Below are positions 20,212 to 27,989 of a stretch of DNA of 64,000 bases, in pieces. How positions within the stretch are numbered: position 1 is the first letter of the stretch; the number at the start of each line of letters is the position of its first letter. The position numbers and the translations under genes are program-made. The stretch spans positions 1,202,826-1,266,825 of the forward strand of contig NZ_KQ947984.1 of NCBI RefSeq assembly GCF_001513975.1, in the 5' to 3' direction. A model generated the notes under the pieces. That model did no database searches. It was not told the DNA's origin and was given only the letters and a program-made list of their open reading frames with translations. The DNA is from Streptomyces curacoi. GTDB lineage: Bacteria; Actinomycetota; Actinomycetes; Streptomycetales; Streptomycetaceae.

Positions 20212-20676
20212 TCACGTCACTGCCACTGGTTCCGGGGCCTGTTGGGAGTCGGTGTCCGCGGGTGGCGTCTCCCAGTCGGGTTCGGGCCGGGCCGGTGCGG
20301 CAGCCGTCGCCGACTCCGGCCTGGGTGTGCGCCGGAAGGCCGAGGTGCCGCGCGCGAGGTCGTGGCCGATCGCCACCGCGTCGATGTCGGCCGAGGTCCA
20401 GCTCTGCCCCTCGCGTACGTCCGAGCGCACCTTCAGCCTGCCCTGCACCACGACGGGATCGCCCACGTTCAGCGACCCGGCGGCGTTCGTGGCGAGCTGC
20501 CGATTGGCCCAGACCGTGAAGAAGTTGGTGTGCCCGTCGGTCCACTCGTTCTTCCCCCGGTCCAGGTAACGCGCGGTCACCGCCAGCCGGAAGCGTGCGG
20601 ACGGTCCCGTCGCGAGTTCCCGGTAGACCGGCTGTGTCGCCACGTTGCCCACGGCGCAGATGATCGTCTCGTTCAT
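20212..20676 (-). CDS. ssb: single-stranded DNA-binding protein (paralogue)
   Basis: A 154-residue OB-fold SSB. It begins MNETIICAVGNVA and has the ssDNA-binding core FRLAVTARYLDRGKNEW, FFTVWANRQLATN and VVVQGRLKVRSD (residues 1-105). A Pro/Ala-rich disordered tail follows. The tail lacks the acidic DDDIPF tip of the major replicative SSB, so this is probably the second Streptomyces SSB, linked to sporulation or natural genetic processing rather than bulk replication (family knowledge). The start ATG 20676 has AGGGAGGGG upstream on the minus strand. Confidence 0.9.
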   Translation of the reverse strand: MNETIICAVGNVATQPVYRELATGPSARFRLAVTARYLDRGKNEWTDGHTNFFTVWANRQLATNAAGSLNVGDPVVVQGRLKVRSDVREGQSWTSADIDAVAIGHDLARGTSAFRRTPRPESATAAAPARPEPDWETPPADTDSQQAPEPVAVT

Positions 20677-20978
20677 CTCGAACCCCTCCCTGGCCCGGCG
20701 GCTCCCGCCGGGTGGATACGCGTACGGGCCCGTCCCGTACGGCTGCGTCCGACGTGACGGCGCGCACCCCGGTGCGTCCTGGTACGTGCCCGGTGCTTCC
20801 CCGGCACCTACCGGTACGACTTTGATGCGCCGCCGTCACCGCGATCGACCGCCTCCGTCGCGATCGCCGCGAAGCCAGACTGCCTCCGCCGGGCCGAGCC
20901 CGCTGAGCCCTGTGGACCACCGGCCGGCTGTGGATATCCCCGCCACCCGACCGAGTGAGCGCCGTGCCCCGCCCCGGA
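20677..20978. other. intergenic region, no gene seen
   Basis: Three hundred bases between the ssb start and the end of the GTPase gene, both on the minus strand. It should contain the ssb promoter. I see no ORF with Streptomyces codon bias and no clear hairpin or repeat. Confidence 0.6.
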
Positions 20979-23384
20979 TCACCTCGCCACGGCCCCCACC
21001 CCCATCACCCGGCCGTACTGCTCCCGAACCTCCCGGTACCGCAGCAGCTCAGCCGCCACCGGATCCAGCACCCGGGCCCGCCCGCACCCGGCCGCCGCCT
21101 CCCGCAACCGCCGCTCCGCCTCCAGGCCGTACCGCCGCGCAGGCCCCCGTGCCGCCATCCGGCAGCCCCACTCGACGAACGGGCCGCCGACGATGCCGGC
21201 CATCATCAGCAGCACCGGCACGCCCAGGTTGGGCGCCATGACCCCGACGATCTGCCCGACCAGCCAGAGCCCGCCGATGACCTGAAGGATCGTCATGGCC
21301 GCCTGCACCAGCACGGCCGCCGGCCACCAGCCCGGCCGCGGCGGCCGACCCGGTGGCAGTCCTGCCCGCGCGGCCAGCTCGTCCAGCGCCTCGGGCAGTC
21401 CCTGGGCCCCGCGTACGGCCGCCTCGCGCACCGCCTGGGCCCATGGCGTGGGCAGCCCGGCCGACGCCTGGTCGGCGACCGTCCGTACCGCCTGTTCGAC
21501 GCGCTGGCGCGCGGTGGCCTCCTCGTCCGTCTGGGCGCGCAGAGTCAGCCGTCCCGTCGGGGGTTCGCCCCGGTCCTGGTACCAGCGCCACAGCCGCAGC
21601 CAGGGCGTCCCGCACGCGCGGTTGGCGTTGCGCAGCCATGCCCGTTCGGCGGCCTCGCCCGCGGCGGTGGCGCCGATCGCGTCCGCGAGCCGGGCGGAGA
21701 AGTCGTCCCGCGCCTCCTCGCTGAGACCGGTCCGCCGCCGTGCGGCGTACACGGGCCGCAACCGCCATCCGGCGGCGTCCACGTCGGCCGAGATCCGGCG
21801 CGCCGCGGCCCCGCGCTCCGCCACGAACTGGCCGAGCGCCTCGCGCAGTTCCCCGACGCCGTCCCCGGTGAGCGCGGACAGCGCCAGCACGGTCGCGCCC
21901 GGTTCGCCGTGCTCGCCCAGCGCGATGCCGTCCTCGTCGAGCAGCCGGCGCAGGTCGTCGAGGACCTGGTCGGTGGCCTCCCCGGGCAGCCGGTCGATCT
22001 GGTTGAGGACGACGAACATGATCTCGGCGTGGCCCGCCATGGGCCGCAGATAGCGCTCGTGCAGGACGGCGTCGGCGTACTTCTCGGGGTCGACGACCCA
22101 GATGACCGCGTCGACGAGGGCCAGGACGCGGTCGACCTGCTCGCGGTGCTGTACGGCCGCCGAGTCGTGGTCGGGCAGGTCGACCAGGACGAGCCCGCGC
22201 AGCTGTCCGTCCGCCGCCGCGTTCTGGGCGGGGCGGCGCCGTAGCCGCGGCGGGATGCCGAGCCGGTCGATGAGGCCGGCCGCGCCGTCGCTCCAGCTGC
22301 ACGCGAGGGGCGAGGCGGTGGTCGGCCGCCGTACGCCCGTCTCCGAGATGGTCACTCCGGCGAGCGCGTTGAACAGCTGCGACTTGCCGCTGCCCGTGGC
22401 GCCCGCGATGGCGACGACGGTGTGCTGCCCGGAGAGCCTGCGCCGCGACGCGGCCTCGTCGAGCACCTTGCCCGCCTCGGCGAGCGTCCTGCCGTCGAGC
22501 CGGGCCCGCGAGAGCCCCACGAGTTCGCGCAGCGCGTCCAGCCGGGACCGCAGTGGCCCGTCGTACGCGAGCGGCGTCACGACCTGCGGGCCGGAGGCCC
22601 GGGCCTCCGCGGCGGCGGGCTGCTCCGCGGCACCGGCCTCGCTCACCCGCCGTGCGATCAGCCCGTCGTCCCAGGGGGTGGCGGACTCGGTCCCGGAGGA
22701 GGAGCCCCCCGCACCGGAGGCGGACGCCGGGCGCGAGGAGGACTCCGGCCGCGAGGAGGACTCCGCACGACGGGAGGACTCGGTACGACGGGAGGTGCCG
22801 CCGTCCTTGCGGGCGCCGGGCTCGGGGACGCCGCCACGCGCGCGCGAGTCACCGTCCTTACGGCCCCCGGGTTCCGGCACACCGCCACGCGGTCGCGCGT
22901 CACCGTCCTTACGGCCGCCGGGGTCGGTCGTGTCCCCACGCGCGTGCGAGTCACCGTGCTCCACGCGCGCGTGGTCGTCGTTCGCCCGGCCCTCCTGATC
23001 CCCCCGCTTCCCCCAGAGCCTGCGCTTGTCCGGCTCCTCCGCCCTCGCCGAGCCCTCGCCGTCACGGGGGCGCCTGTCACCGGACCGGCTGTCCCCGGAG
23101 CGGCCGTCGCCGGACTCGCCCTCCGCTCGATCGCCCTTCGCCGGGCGGCCGTTCTCGGGCGCGCCCTCCGCGGAGGGGCCGCTTCCCGAAGGGCCGTCCC
23201 CGGGGAGGACATCTGCGTCGGCGTGCTCTACAGGGAGGCCATTTCTGTCAGCGTCCTCCACCGGGAGGCCCCTTTCGGCAGCAACCTCTACAAGGGCGTT
23301 GTTTCGGCGTTCGTCGTCCCTGGCGGCGCCGACTCTGCGGTGATCGGCGTGCCCCGTGTGGTCCTGGTCAGTGACGGCTGTCAC
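20979..23384 (-). CDS. dynamin-like/YfjP-type membrane-associated GTPase
   Basis: An 801-residue GTPase. Residues 1-250 are hydrophilic and disordered, with imperfect tandem repeats of about 17 residues (GGRKDGDARPRGGVPEP-like). The G domain follows: P-loop AGATGSGKSQLFNAL near 330, switch region TTASPLACSW, LVDLPDHDS (G3) and LNQIDRLPGE (G4). Two adjacent hydrophobic helices near 690-745 are likely membrane-inserting. GTG 23384 lies 4 nt after the upstream GTPase stop with GGAGAGG in its end, so both are co-translated. Paired dynamin-like proteins in Streptomyces (DynA/DynB type) stabilise sporulation septa; this assignment is plausible but not proven. Confidence 0.82.
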   Translation of the reverse strand: MTAVTDQDHTGHADHRRVGAARDDERRNNALVEVAAERGLPVEDADRNGLPVEHADADVLPGDGPSGSGPSAEGAPENGRPAKGDRAEGESGDGRSGDSRSGDRRPRDGEGSARAEEPDKRRLWGKRGDQEGRANDDHARVEHGDSHARGDTTDPGGRKDGDARPRGGVPEPGGRKDGDSRARGGVPEPGARKDGGTSRRTESSRRAESSSRPESSSRPASASGAGGSSSGTESATPWDDGLIARRVSEAGAAEQPAAAEARASGPQVVTPLAYDGPLRSRLDALRELVGLSRARLDGRTLAEAGKVLDEAASRRRLSGQHTVVAIAGATGSGKSQLFNALAGVTISETGVRRPTTASPLACSWSDGAAGLIDRLGIPPRLRRRPAQNAAADGQLRGLVLVDLPDHDSAAVQHREQVDRVLALVDAVIWVVDPEKYADAVLHERYLRPMAGHAEIMFVVLNQIDRLPGEATDQVLDDLRRLLDEDGIALGEHGEPGATVLALSALTGDGVGELREALGQFVAERGAAARRISADVDAAGWRLRPVYAARRRTGLSEEARDDFSARLADAIGATAAGEAAERAWLRNANRACGTPWLRLWRWYQDRGEPPTGRLTLRAQTDEEATARQRVEQAVRTVADQASAGLPTPWAQAVREAAVRGAQGLPEALDELAARAGLPPGRPPRPGWWPAAVLVQAAMTILQVIGGLWLVGQIVGVMAPNLGVPVLLMMAGIVGGPFVEWGCRMAARGPARRYGLEAERRLREAAAGCGRARVLDPVAAELLRYREVREQYGRVMGVGAVAR

Positions 23385-23387
23385 CGG

Positions 23388-24995
23388 TCACCTCTCCTTC
23401 TGCAGTACGGACAGCGCGGCGATGAGTTCGGCCTGGGGGTCCGGATGGACCTCCAGGGCATCGAGTGGCGCGAGCCGCCGCTCACGTTCGTTGTGCATGA
23501 CCCGGTCCAGATGTTCGGCGAGCAGCCGCCCGGCCCGGTCGCGCAGCCGCAGCGCCCCGTGCGCCCCGATCCGCTCGGCGAGCCCCTCCCCCGCGGAGCG
23601 CGCCCGGCGTGCGCCCAGCAGCGCCGTGGCGACCAGGGCGGCGACGACCTCGGGGTCCGGGGCGATGCTGCGGTCGAGGTCGCTCACCTCGTCCTCGGCG
23701 TACTCCTCCAGCTCCCGTCGCCATCGCCGTACGGCCATGCCGATGCGGTGTTCGACGCTCGCCGGTCTCGCGTCACGGCCCGTCAGTTCGGGGGCGTCGG
23801 CGGCCGGCTCGCGGCGCCAGGCGTCGTCGATGCGCTCGTCGGCCGCGGTGACGGCGCACAGCAGGAGGGTGCTCAGGCTCTCGACCAGCGAGTCGAGGAG
23901 CTCACCGGGGGTGCAGTCGAGCGGAAAGGCACGCCAGCGCTTCAGCGCGTCACCGGCGAGGACGGCACCGGCCTGCAGCCGGCTGCGCACGCGCGCGTAC
24001 TCGCTGTCGTACGCGCTGTCCACCGCGGCGGTGAGCCGCAGCGCGGCCGCGTACTGGGCGGCGGCGGCACTGGCGAGTTCGGGCAGACGGACCTTGAGGG
24101 AGTCGAGAATGCCCTGTGCCGTACGGGCCATGGCGTGCTCCCGGGCCGCCGGGTCCTGGGCCTGATGAATGAGCCAGGTGCGCAGCGGCGCCACGGCGGT
24201 GGCCGGCAGCAGCCCGCCGCCCCAGGCCGACTCGGGCAGCTCGGGCACGGTGAAGCGGGGTACGTCGCCGAGGCCGGCTTTGGTGAGGAGCGCCCCGTAC
24301 TGCCGCGACACCTCCGAGACGACCTGATGCGGGACCCGGTCGAGCACGGTCACGAGGGTGACGTCGTACTCCTTGGCGGTGCGCAGCAGATGCCAGGGGA
24401 CGGCGTCGGCGTACCGGGCGGCGGTAGTGACCATGATCCAGATGTCGGCCGCGCAGATCAGCTCGGCGGCGAGGGCGCGGTTGTCGGCGACCAGGGAGTC
24501 GATGTCGGGCGCGTCGAGGAGGGCGATGCCGGGCGGCAGCGTCTCCGCGGACTCGATCCGCAGCACGCGCGCGACCTTCTCACCCGGCAGCATCAGCTCC
24601 TCCGCCGGATCGTGTTCGGGCACCCACACGCGTGTCAGGTCGGGCAGTACGCGCATCCCGCTGAACCAGTGATGGTCCTCCGGATGGCAGACCAGCACCG
24701 GGGTACGCGTCGTCGGCCGCAGTACGCCCGCCTCGGTCACGCGCCGGCCCACGAGGGAGTTGACGAGCGTCGACTTGCCGGCCCCGGTGGATCCCCCCAC
24801 CACGGCCAGCAAGGGTGCTTCGGGCGCTCTCAGCCGGGGCACCAAATAGTCGTCGAGCTGCGCGAGCAGTTCGTCGCGGTTGGCACGCGCGCGTGGCGCC
24901 CCCGCCAGGGGCAGCGGGAAGCGTGCGGCGGCGACACGGTCGCGCAGGGCGGAGAGTGCGTCGAGCAGCTGAGGCCGTACGTCCAAGGTCACCAC
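23388..24995 (-). CDS. dynamin-family GTPase, first of a tandem pair
   Basis: A 535-residue GTPase of the dynamin superfamily. P-loop [17 protein letters not shown] lies near residue 55, [11 protein letters not shown] near 80, DAPDIDSL (G3) near 150 and VTVLDRVP (G4) near 205. A long helical stalk follows to the end. The start is GTG 24995 or 24992 (reading [10 protein letters not shown]); the frame extends further upstream to 25142 but that part is unconserved. No Shine-Dalgarno is visible, and TAAAAT lies about 15 nt upstream on the minus strand, so the message could be nearly leaderless. The companion GTPase follows 3 nt after its stop. Confidence 0.82.
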   Translation of the reverse strand: MVTLDVRPQLLDALSALRDRVAAARFPLPLAGAPRARANRDELLAQLDDYLVPRLRAPEAPLLAVVGGSTGAGKSTLVNSLVGRRVTEAGVLRPTTRTPVLVCHPEDHHWFSGMRVLPDLTRVWVPEHDPAEELMLPGEKVARVLRIESAETLPPGIALLDAPDIDSLVADNRALAAELICAADIWIMVTTAARYADAVPWHLLRTAKEYDVTLVTVLDRVPHQVVSEVSRQYGALLTKAGLGDVPRFTVPELPESAWGGGLLPATAVAPLRTWLIHQAQDPAAREHAMARTAQGILDSLKVRLPELASAAAAQYAAALRLTAAVDSAYDSEYARVRSRLQAGAVLAGDALKRWRAFPLDCTPGELLDSLVESLSTLLLCAVTAADERIDDAWRREPAADAPELTGRDARPASVEHRIGMAVRRWRRELEEYAEDEVSDLDRSIAPDPEVVAALVATALLGARRARSAGEGLAERIGAHGALRLRDRAGRLLAEHLDRVMHNERERRLAPLDALEVHPDPQAELIAALSVLQKER

Positions 24996-25316
24996 ATGCG
25001 AAGAATGCCCAATTTTAGGGGATTTCTGAAGCATATGAGCATGTCTGCGCGCCGACGGAACACAAGGGACGGAAGGGACTACTGGGACACAGGCACAGTC
25101 CAGGCATAACGAGTGCACAACACCCGGTGTGCAAGAGGCCAAAAGCGGTGCACGATTCGTACCTGCCTGCGATTATCAGGACCGCTTCACCGAACCTCCA
25201 CATTGAGCCATGGAGGCGAAGCAACAGGGACATGGATGCGGGAGCCCTATCCTTGTCCCCGGCAACGTCACGGATCAGCCCACACCCGGGCACCAGGCAC
25301 GAGGCCACCACAACCG

Positions 25317-25389
25317 GCCCCCGTAGCTCAGTGGATAGAGCAGGCGCCTTCTAAGCGCTTGGCCGCAGGTTCGAGTCCTGCCGGGGGCG
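25317..25389 (+). tRNA. tRNA-Arg, anticodon UCU
   Basis: A 73-nt cloverleaf. The acceptor GCCCCCG/CGGGGGC has discriminator G. The D arm is GCTC..GAGC, and the anticodon stem GGCGC/GCGCT has loop CTTCTAA giving anticodon UCU. The T arm is GCAGG TTCGAGT CCTGC. No CCA is encoded. Its 3' half is duplicated at 26536-26578, marking it as an integration site. Confidence 0.97.
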
Positions 25390-25390
25390 C
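25347..25390 (+). repeat. att-like direct repeat, copy 1 (within tRNA-Arg)
   Basis: The stretch runs from CCTTCTAAGCGC to GGGGGCGC, spanning the anticodon loop to just past the acceptor 3' end. This is the classical target of tyrosine integrases. Confidence 0.8.
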
Positions 25391-25395
25391 ATACA

Positions 25396-25425
25396 GCCTC
25401 TCACCTGCGGAAACGCGTGAGGGGC
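25396..25425 (+). terminator. hairpin just after tRNA-Arg
   Basis: GCCTCTCAC at 25396-25404 pairs with GTGAGGGGC at 25417-25425 (9 bp, one G:U) and is followed by TCTTT. It probably came with the inserted DNA and now terminates the tRNA transcript. Confidence 0.65.
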
Positions 25426-25547
25426 TCTTTCGTGTCCGGATGCACATCGCTCAATGAGCAGGCGCCTTCGCCTGTCCACGACCACGGGGGCACCTTGCGC
25501 CGTGGCGACAAGGACTCTCGTCAGCGAATCCACACCGGAATCACGAT

Positions 25548-25564
25548 GTAGCACCTAGTAGCAC
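25548..25564 (+). promoter_or_regulatory. direct repeat at the antitoxin promoter
   Basis: GTAGCAC occurs at 25548-25554 and 25558-25564, one helical turn apart, 22-38 nt upstream of the antitoxin ATG. This is the position expected for autoregulatory binding by a Phd/YefM-type antitoxin (inference). Confidence 0.5.
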
Positions 25565-25585
25565 ACCTTCGCTATCGTGGACAGC

Positions 25586-25855
25586 ATGACAGCGCAGCCG
25601 GAGATCACTCAGCGCGATCTGCGCACCCGTTCCAAAGAGATCATGGACGCCGTCCAGGGAGGACAGGCGTTCACCGTCACCCGCGACGGTCACCGCGTCG
25701 GCGAGCTGATCCCGCTCCGCCGCCGTCGCCGCTTCGTTCCGCGTGCCGAGTTCGCGGCCATGTCACGCACCGCCCCTGACATCTCGCTGGACGCCTTCCG
25801 CGACGACCAGGACGCCGTCGTCGAGCAGGAGTTGGACGACCCGTATGCCCGTTGA
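25586..25855 (+). CDS. Phd/YefM-type antitoxin
   Basis: An 89-residue antitoxin. The N-terminal DNA-binding fold carries EITQRDLRTRSKEIMDAVQGG and the hallmark FTVTRDGHRVGELIPL. The C-terminal acidic helix (SLDAFRDDQDAVVEQELDD) would neutralise the toxin. ATG 25586 is preferred over GTG 25577; no strong ribosome site is seen, so the transcript may be close to leaderless. Its stop lies 11 nt inside the toxin gene, the usual coupled arrangement. Confidence 0.9.
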   Translation: MTAQPEITQRDLRTRSKEIMDAVQGGQAFTVTRDGHRVGELIPLRRRRRFVPRAEFAAMSRTAPDISLDAFRDDQDAVVEQELDDPYAR

Positions 25856-26303
25856 GTACGAGCAAGGCCTGCTCGACACCAACATCATGATCTTGCGCAA
25901 GTGGATCGACGCCGACGAACTGCCTGCCGAGATGGCCATCAGTACCATCACCCTCGCGGAACTCTCCGCGGGCCCCCACCAGGTACGCGGCGGCGGCGAG
26001 CAGAGCGACTACGACGAACACGCCGAGCGGGCCCGCCGCATGGACGTCCTGCAGCGCGCCGAGAACGAATTCGACCCCATCCCCTTCGACGTGGAGGCGG
26101 CCCGTATCTACGGCAGAATCTGCGCCGCCGTCGTCTCCGCAGGCCGCAAGCCCCGTCGCCGTGTGGCCGACCTGATGATCGCCGCCATCGCGGCCGCCGA
26201 GGAACTACCCCTCTTCACCACCAACCCCGACGACTTCAAGGGCCTCGACGACTTGATCACCATCGTGCCCGTAACGCGGCCCGAGATCCTGCACGACCGG
26301 TAG
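25845..26303 (+). CDS. VapC-like PIN-domain ribonuclease toxin
   Basis: A 152-residue PIN-domain endoribonuclease that would cleave tRNA or mRNA when freed from the antitoxin. The acidic metal site is visible as Asp in GLLDTNIMIL, Glu in TITLAELSAGP, Asp in RRRVADLMIAAIA and Asp in TTNPDDF. Length is slightly above the usual 130-140. ATG 25845 overlaps the antitoxin end by 11 nt. Location inside the tRNA-bounded island suggests it stabilises that element. Confidence 0.92.
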   Translation: MPVEYEQGLLDTNIMILRKWIDADELPAEMAISTITLAELSAGPHQVRGGGEQSDYDEHAERARRMDVLQRAENEFDPIPFDVEAARIYGRICAAVVSAGRKPRRRVADLMIAAIAAAEELPLFTTNPDDFKGLDDLITIVPVTRPEILHDR

Positions 26304-26493
26304 CACCGCGTCTGAGCGACCGCCACGGCACGACCGTATCGATCCGCCCGACGTCGGCGAGCGGCGCGCCCCCGCGTCGGGGGTGCCGCGGGGCCCTGCA
26401 TACGACTCCGGCGCCGTGGTAAGCCGGGGCAGTTCCCAGCCAATGAGCGCAGGAAGTGACAGCAAGCGCCTTGACTGCTTTCGTTCGCGAGCA

Positions 26494-26511
26494 ACCTGCG
26501 TTTACGCAGGT
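26494..26511. other. 7-bp perfect hairpin near the island's right end
   Basis: ACCTGCG-TTTA-CGCAGGT at 26494-26511 lies 24 nt before the second att-like copy. The sequence echoes the ACCTGCGGAAACGC loop just after the tRNA at the left end. It could be an integrase arm-type site remnant or a weak terminator for the toxin gene. Confidence 0.4.
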
Positions 26512-26535
26512 GAGCACATCGCTTAGGCTCTGACA

Positions 26536-26578
26536 CCTTCTAAGCGCTGGCCGCAGGTTCGAGTCCTGCCGGGGGCGC
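26536..26578 (+). repeat. att-like direct repeat, copy 2 (tRNA-Arg 3' half remnant)
   Basis: This repeats copy 1 with one T deleted (GCGCTGG instead of GCGCTTGG). It lacks the 5' half of a tRNA, so it is not a gene. The one-base drift suggests the insertion is not very recent. Confidence 0.85.
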
Positions 26579-26586
26579 CCATGCTC

Positions 26587-26611
26587 CGCCCTCCTTCGGG
26601 AGGGCGTTTTT
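26587..26611 (+). terminator. strong TTCG-loop intrinsic terminator (original tRNA terminator)
   Basis: CGCCCTCC-TTCG-GGAGGGCG at 26587-26606 is followed by five T. It lies 8 nt past the tRNA 3'-half remnant, at the spacing expected for a tRNA terminator. Confidence 0.9.
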
Positions 26612-26639
26612 GCTGGTCGGTCGCTTCGGGGCGAAGACG

Positions 26640-26988
26640 TCAGTCGTCCGTGTCCTCCGGACCGACGTCGCGGAAGACGCATCTGTAGTCACCGCTGCGC
26701 ACCAGTTCGTCGACGACCTCCACCATCGCGGGAATGCCCCGGTCGCGGACGATCAGCCCGTCCCAGACGAAGAAGTACCTGCCGCCGAGGGACTCACCGG
26801 TCTGTCGCCGGTCGTCCATGGTCTGCCGGACGACCTCCAGGGTGTGGATCGTGCCCGACCAGCGTTCCCCGGTGTCGAAGGTCACCCACGAAGCAGATCT
26901 CGTAGCCGTCGCGCCGAACGCGGCAGAACGGCTCGTCCCACACCAGGTCGGCTTCCAACGACTCGGCCTCCCGAAAGCGGATGTCAGC
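26640..26988 (-). pseudogene. frameshifted remnant of an unknown protein
   Basis: Two partial frames join into one plausible protein of about 115 residues. The first reads ADIRFREAESLEADLVWDEP and continues to EICFV. The second reads VTFDTGERWSGTIHTLEVV to the stop, ending in VGPEDTDD. They meet at a C run (CCC at 26885-26887, GGG on the coding strand); removing one base restores continuity. No start codon with a ribosome site precedes the first part, so the N-terminus is also lost or remote. I do not recognise the family. A sequencing indel is possible but would not explain the missing start. Confidence 0.55.
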
Positions 26989-27266
26989 CCTGCCCGGCCC
27001 GGCTCGACGGGCTGGTTCCGCCCCAACGGGCCGGTGGCGCGGGTCCACAGCCGCCGGCCGGCGCAGGTCGGGAGATCGTAAGGCAGGGTTGAGTGCCACC
27101 GCATCGCGGTTTTCCGCCCGGCTGTCAGGAGAGCCGCAGTCGTAAGGAGAAGCGCAGGGAAACCCCGCCGCAAAGGGCCGGGCTCGCACTCGTGATGCGC
27201 CGCCCGACCCCGACGACGGTTTCCTCGTGGGCGTTCCGCAGCCGCGTTCCGGCGCTCTCGGTGTCG

Positions 27267-27878
27267 TCATTGAATTCGGCCGGGGCAGGCCGGACAAGAA
27301 TTTCCGGATTGGACCGGGTCCGAGACGCACAAGTGGACTGACCGGCGGCGCAGAAGGCGGGCCACCAGGGACGCACCGAGTCCCACGCACGCCGTGACAG
27401 CGATCGCGACGGCGGGCAGCGGGCCGTACGAAAGGGCCGTCATGCCACCGTAGCCGAGGGCCACGTACAGCGTGGTCCAGGAGGCCTCGGCCAGGACCAT
27501 GGCGCAGGTGAAACCGCCGATGCGCATACCGCCCATGGCCGCGCCCACCGTGCCGGTGAACCGGCCCGCCGGCAGATAGCGCAGCACCAGCAGGAACAGC
27601 CCGCGCCTGCGCAGCCGTGCCGCGACCGAGCGGACCGCCGCCGAGCGCCGGCCCAGCGGGGGCCGGCGGGCCGCCGCGTAGAGCAGCAGATCGCCACCGA
27701 GGCCGCCGGTGAAGACCGCGGCCCACACCAGGGGCAGCAGCAGTTCCCCCTGCGCGGCGAGCGCTCCGCCGGCGACCACCAGGGCCGCGTTGGGCACGAG
27801 CGGGGTGGCCAGCGCGCCGACCAGCACCAGGTAGTACCAGGCGCCATGGGCGGCGGCCGACCCGGACAACAGGTCCAT
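27267..27878 (-). CDS. DedA-like membrane protein
   Basis: A 203-residue polytopic membrane protein of the SNARE-associated/DedA (VTT) type. About five hydrophobic segments are visible (YYLVLVGALATPLVP, LPLVWAAVFTGGLGG, FLLVLRYLPAGRF and others), including a family-like RYLPAGRFTGTVGAAMGGM motif. ATG 27878 follows AGGGGGGACAGG; the longer frame start at 27938 lacks support. It lies 111 nt downstream of the DAHP synthase on the same strand and may share its transcript. DedA proteins act as lipid scramblases or in drug tolerance; a role in resistance to the cluster product is speculation. Confidence 0.8.
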   Translation of the reverse strand: MDLLSGSAAAHGAWYYLVLVGALATPLVPNAALVVAGGALAAQGELLLPLVWAAVFTGGLGGDLLLYAAARRPPLGRRSAAVRSVAARLRRRGLFLLVLRYLPAGRFTGTVGAAMGGMRIGGFTCAMVLAEASWTTLYVALGYGGMTALSYGPLPAVAIAVTACVGLGASLVARLLRRRSVHLCVSDPVQSGNSCPACPGRIQ

Positions 27879-27989
27879 CCCTGTCCCCCCTAGTCCCCCT
27901 GTTTCGTCCGGCACCCCCGCCGGTCGCATGGTGCCCACGCTAGGGACGGGCCGGGGCCGGCGACAGCACCCCTGCTGTAGGACCGGGGT

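Larger units (their letters stand above)
25347..26578. mobile_element. minimal tRNA-inserted island carrying a toxin-antitoxin pair
   Basis: The interval is bounded by direct repeats of the tRNA-Arg 3' half: 25347-25390 inside the gene and 26536-26578, identical over 43 positions except for one missing T. Inside are only an antitoxin, a PIN toxin and short non-coding DNA; no integrase, excisionase or transfer gene is seen. The strong TTCG-loop terminator expected after a tRNA lies beyond the second copy. The simplest reading is site-specific integration at the tRNA followed by loss of the integrase, leaving the addiction module. Alternatively it is a non-autonomous element mobilised in trans. 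Confidence 0.75.

Noticed and set aside
20201..20215. TGACGTCA palindrome near the ssb stop
   Set aside because: It overlaps the coding end of ssb and is short enough to occur by chance; no regulatory context.
25351..26682. Minus-strand frames reading PRQDSNLRP across the tRNA and its remnant
   Set aside because: This peptide is the known artefact of translating the antisense of a tRNA 3' half; no gene is there.
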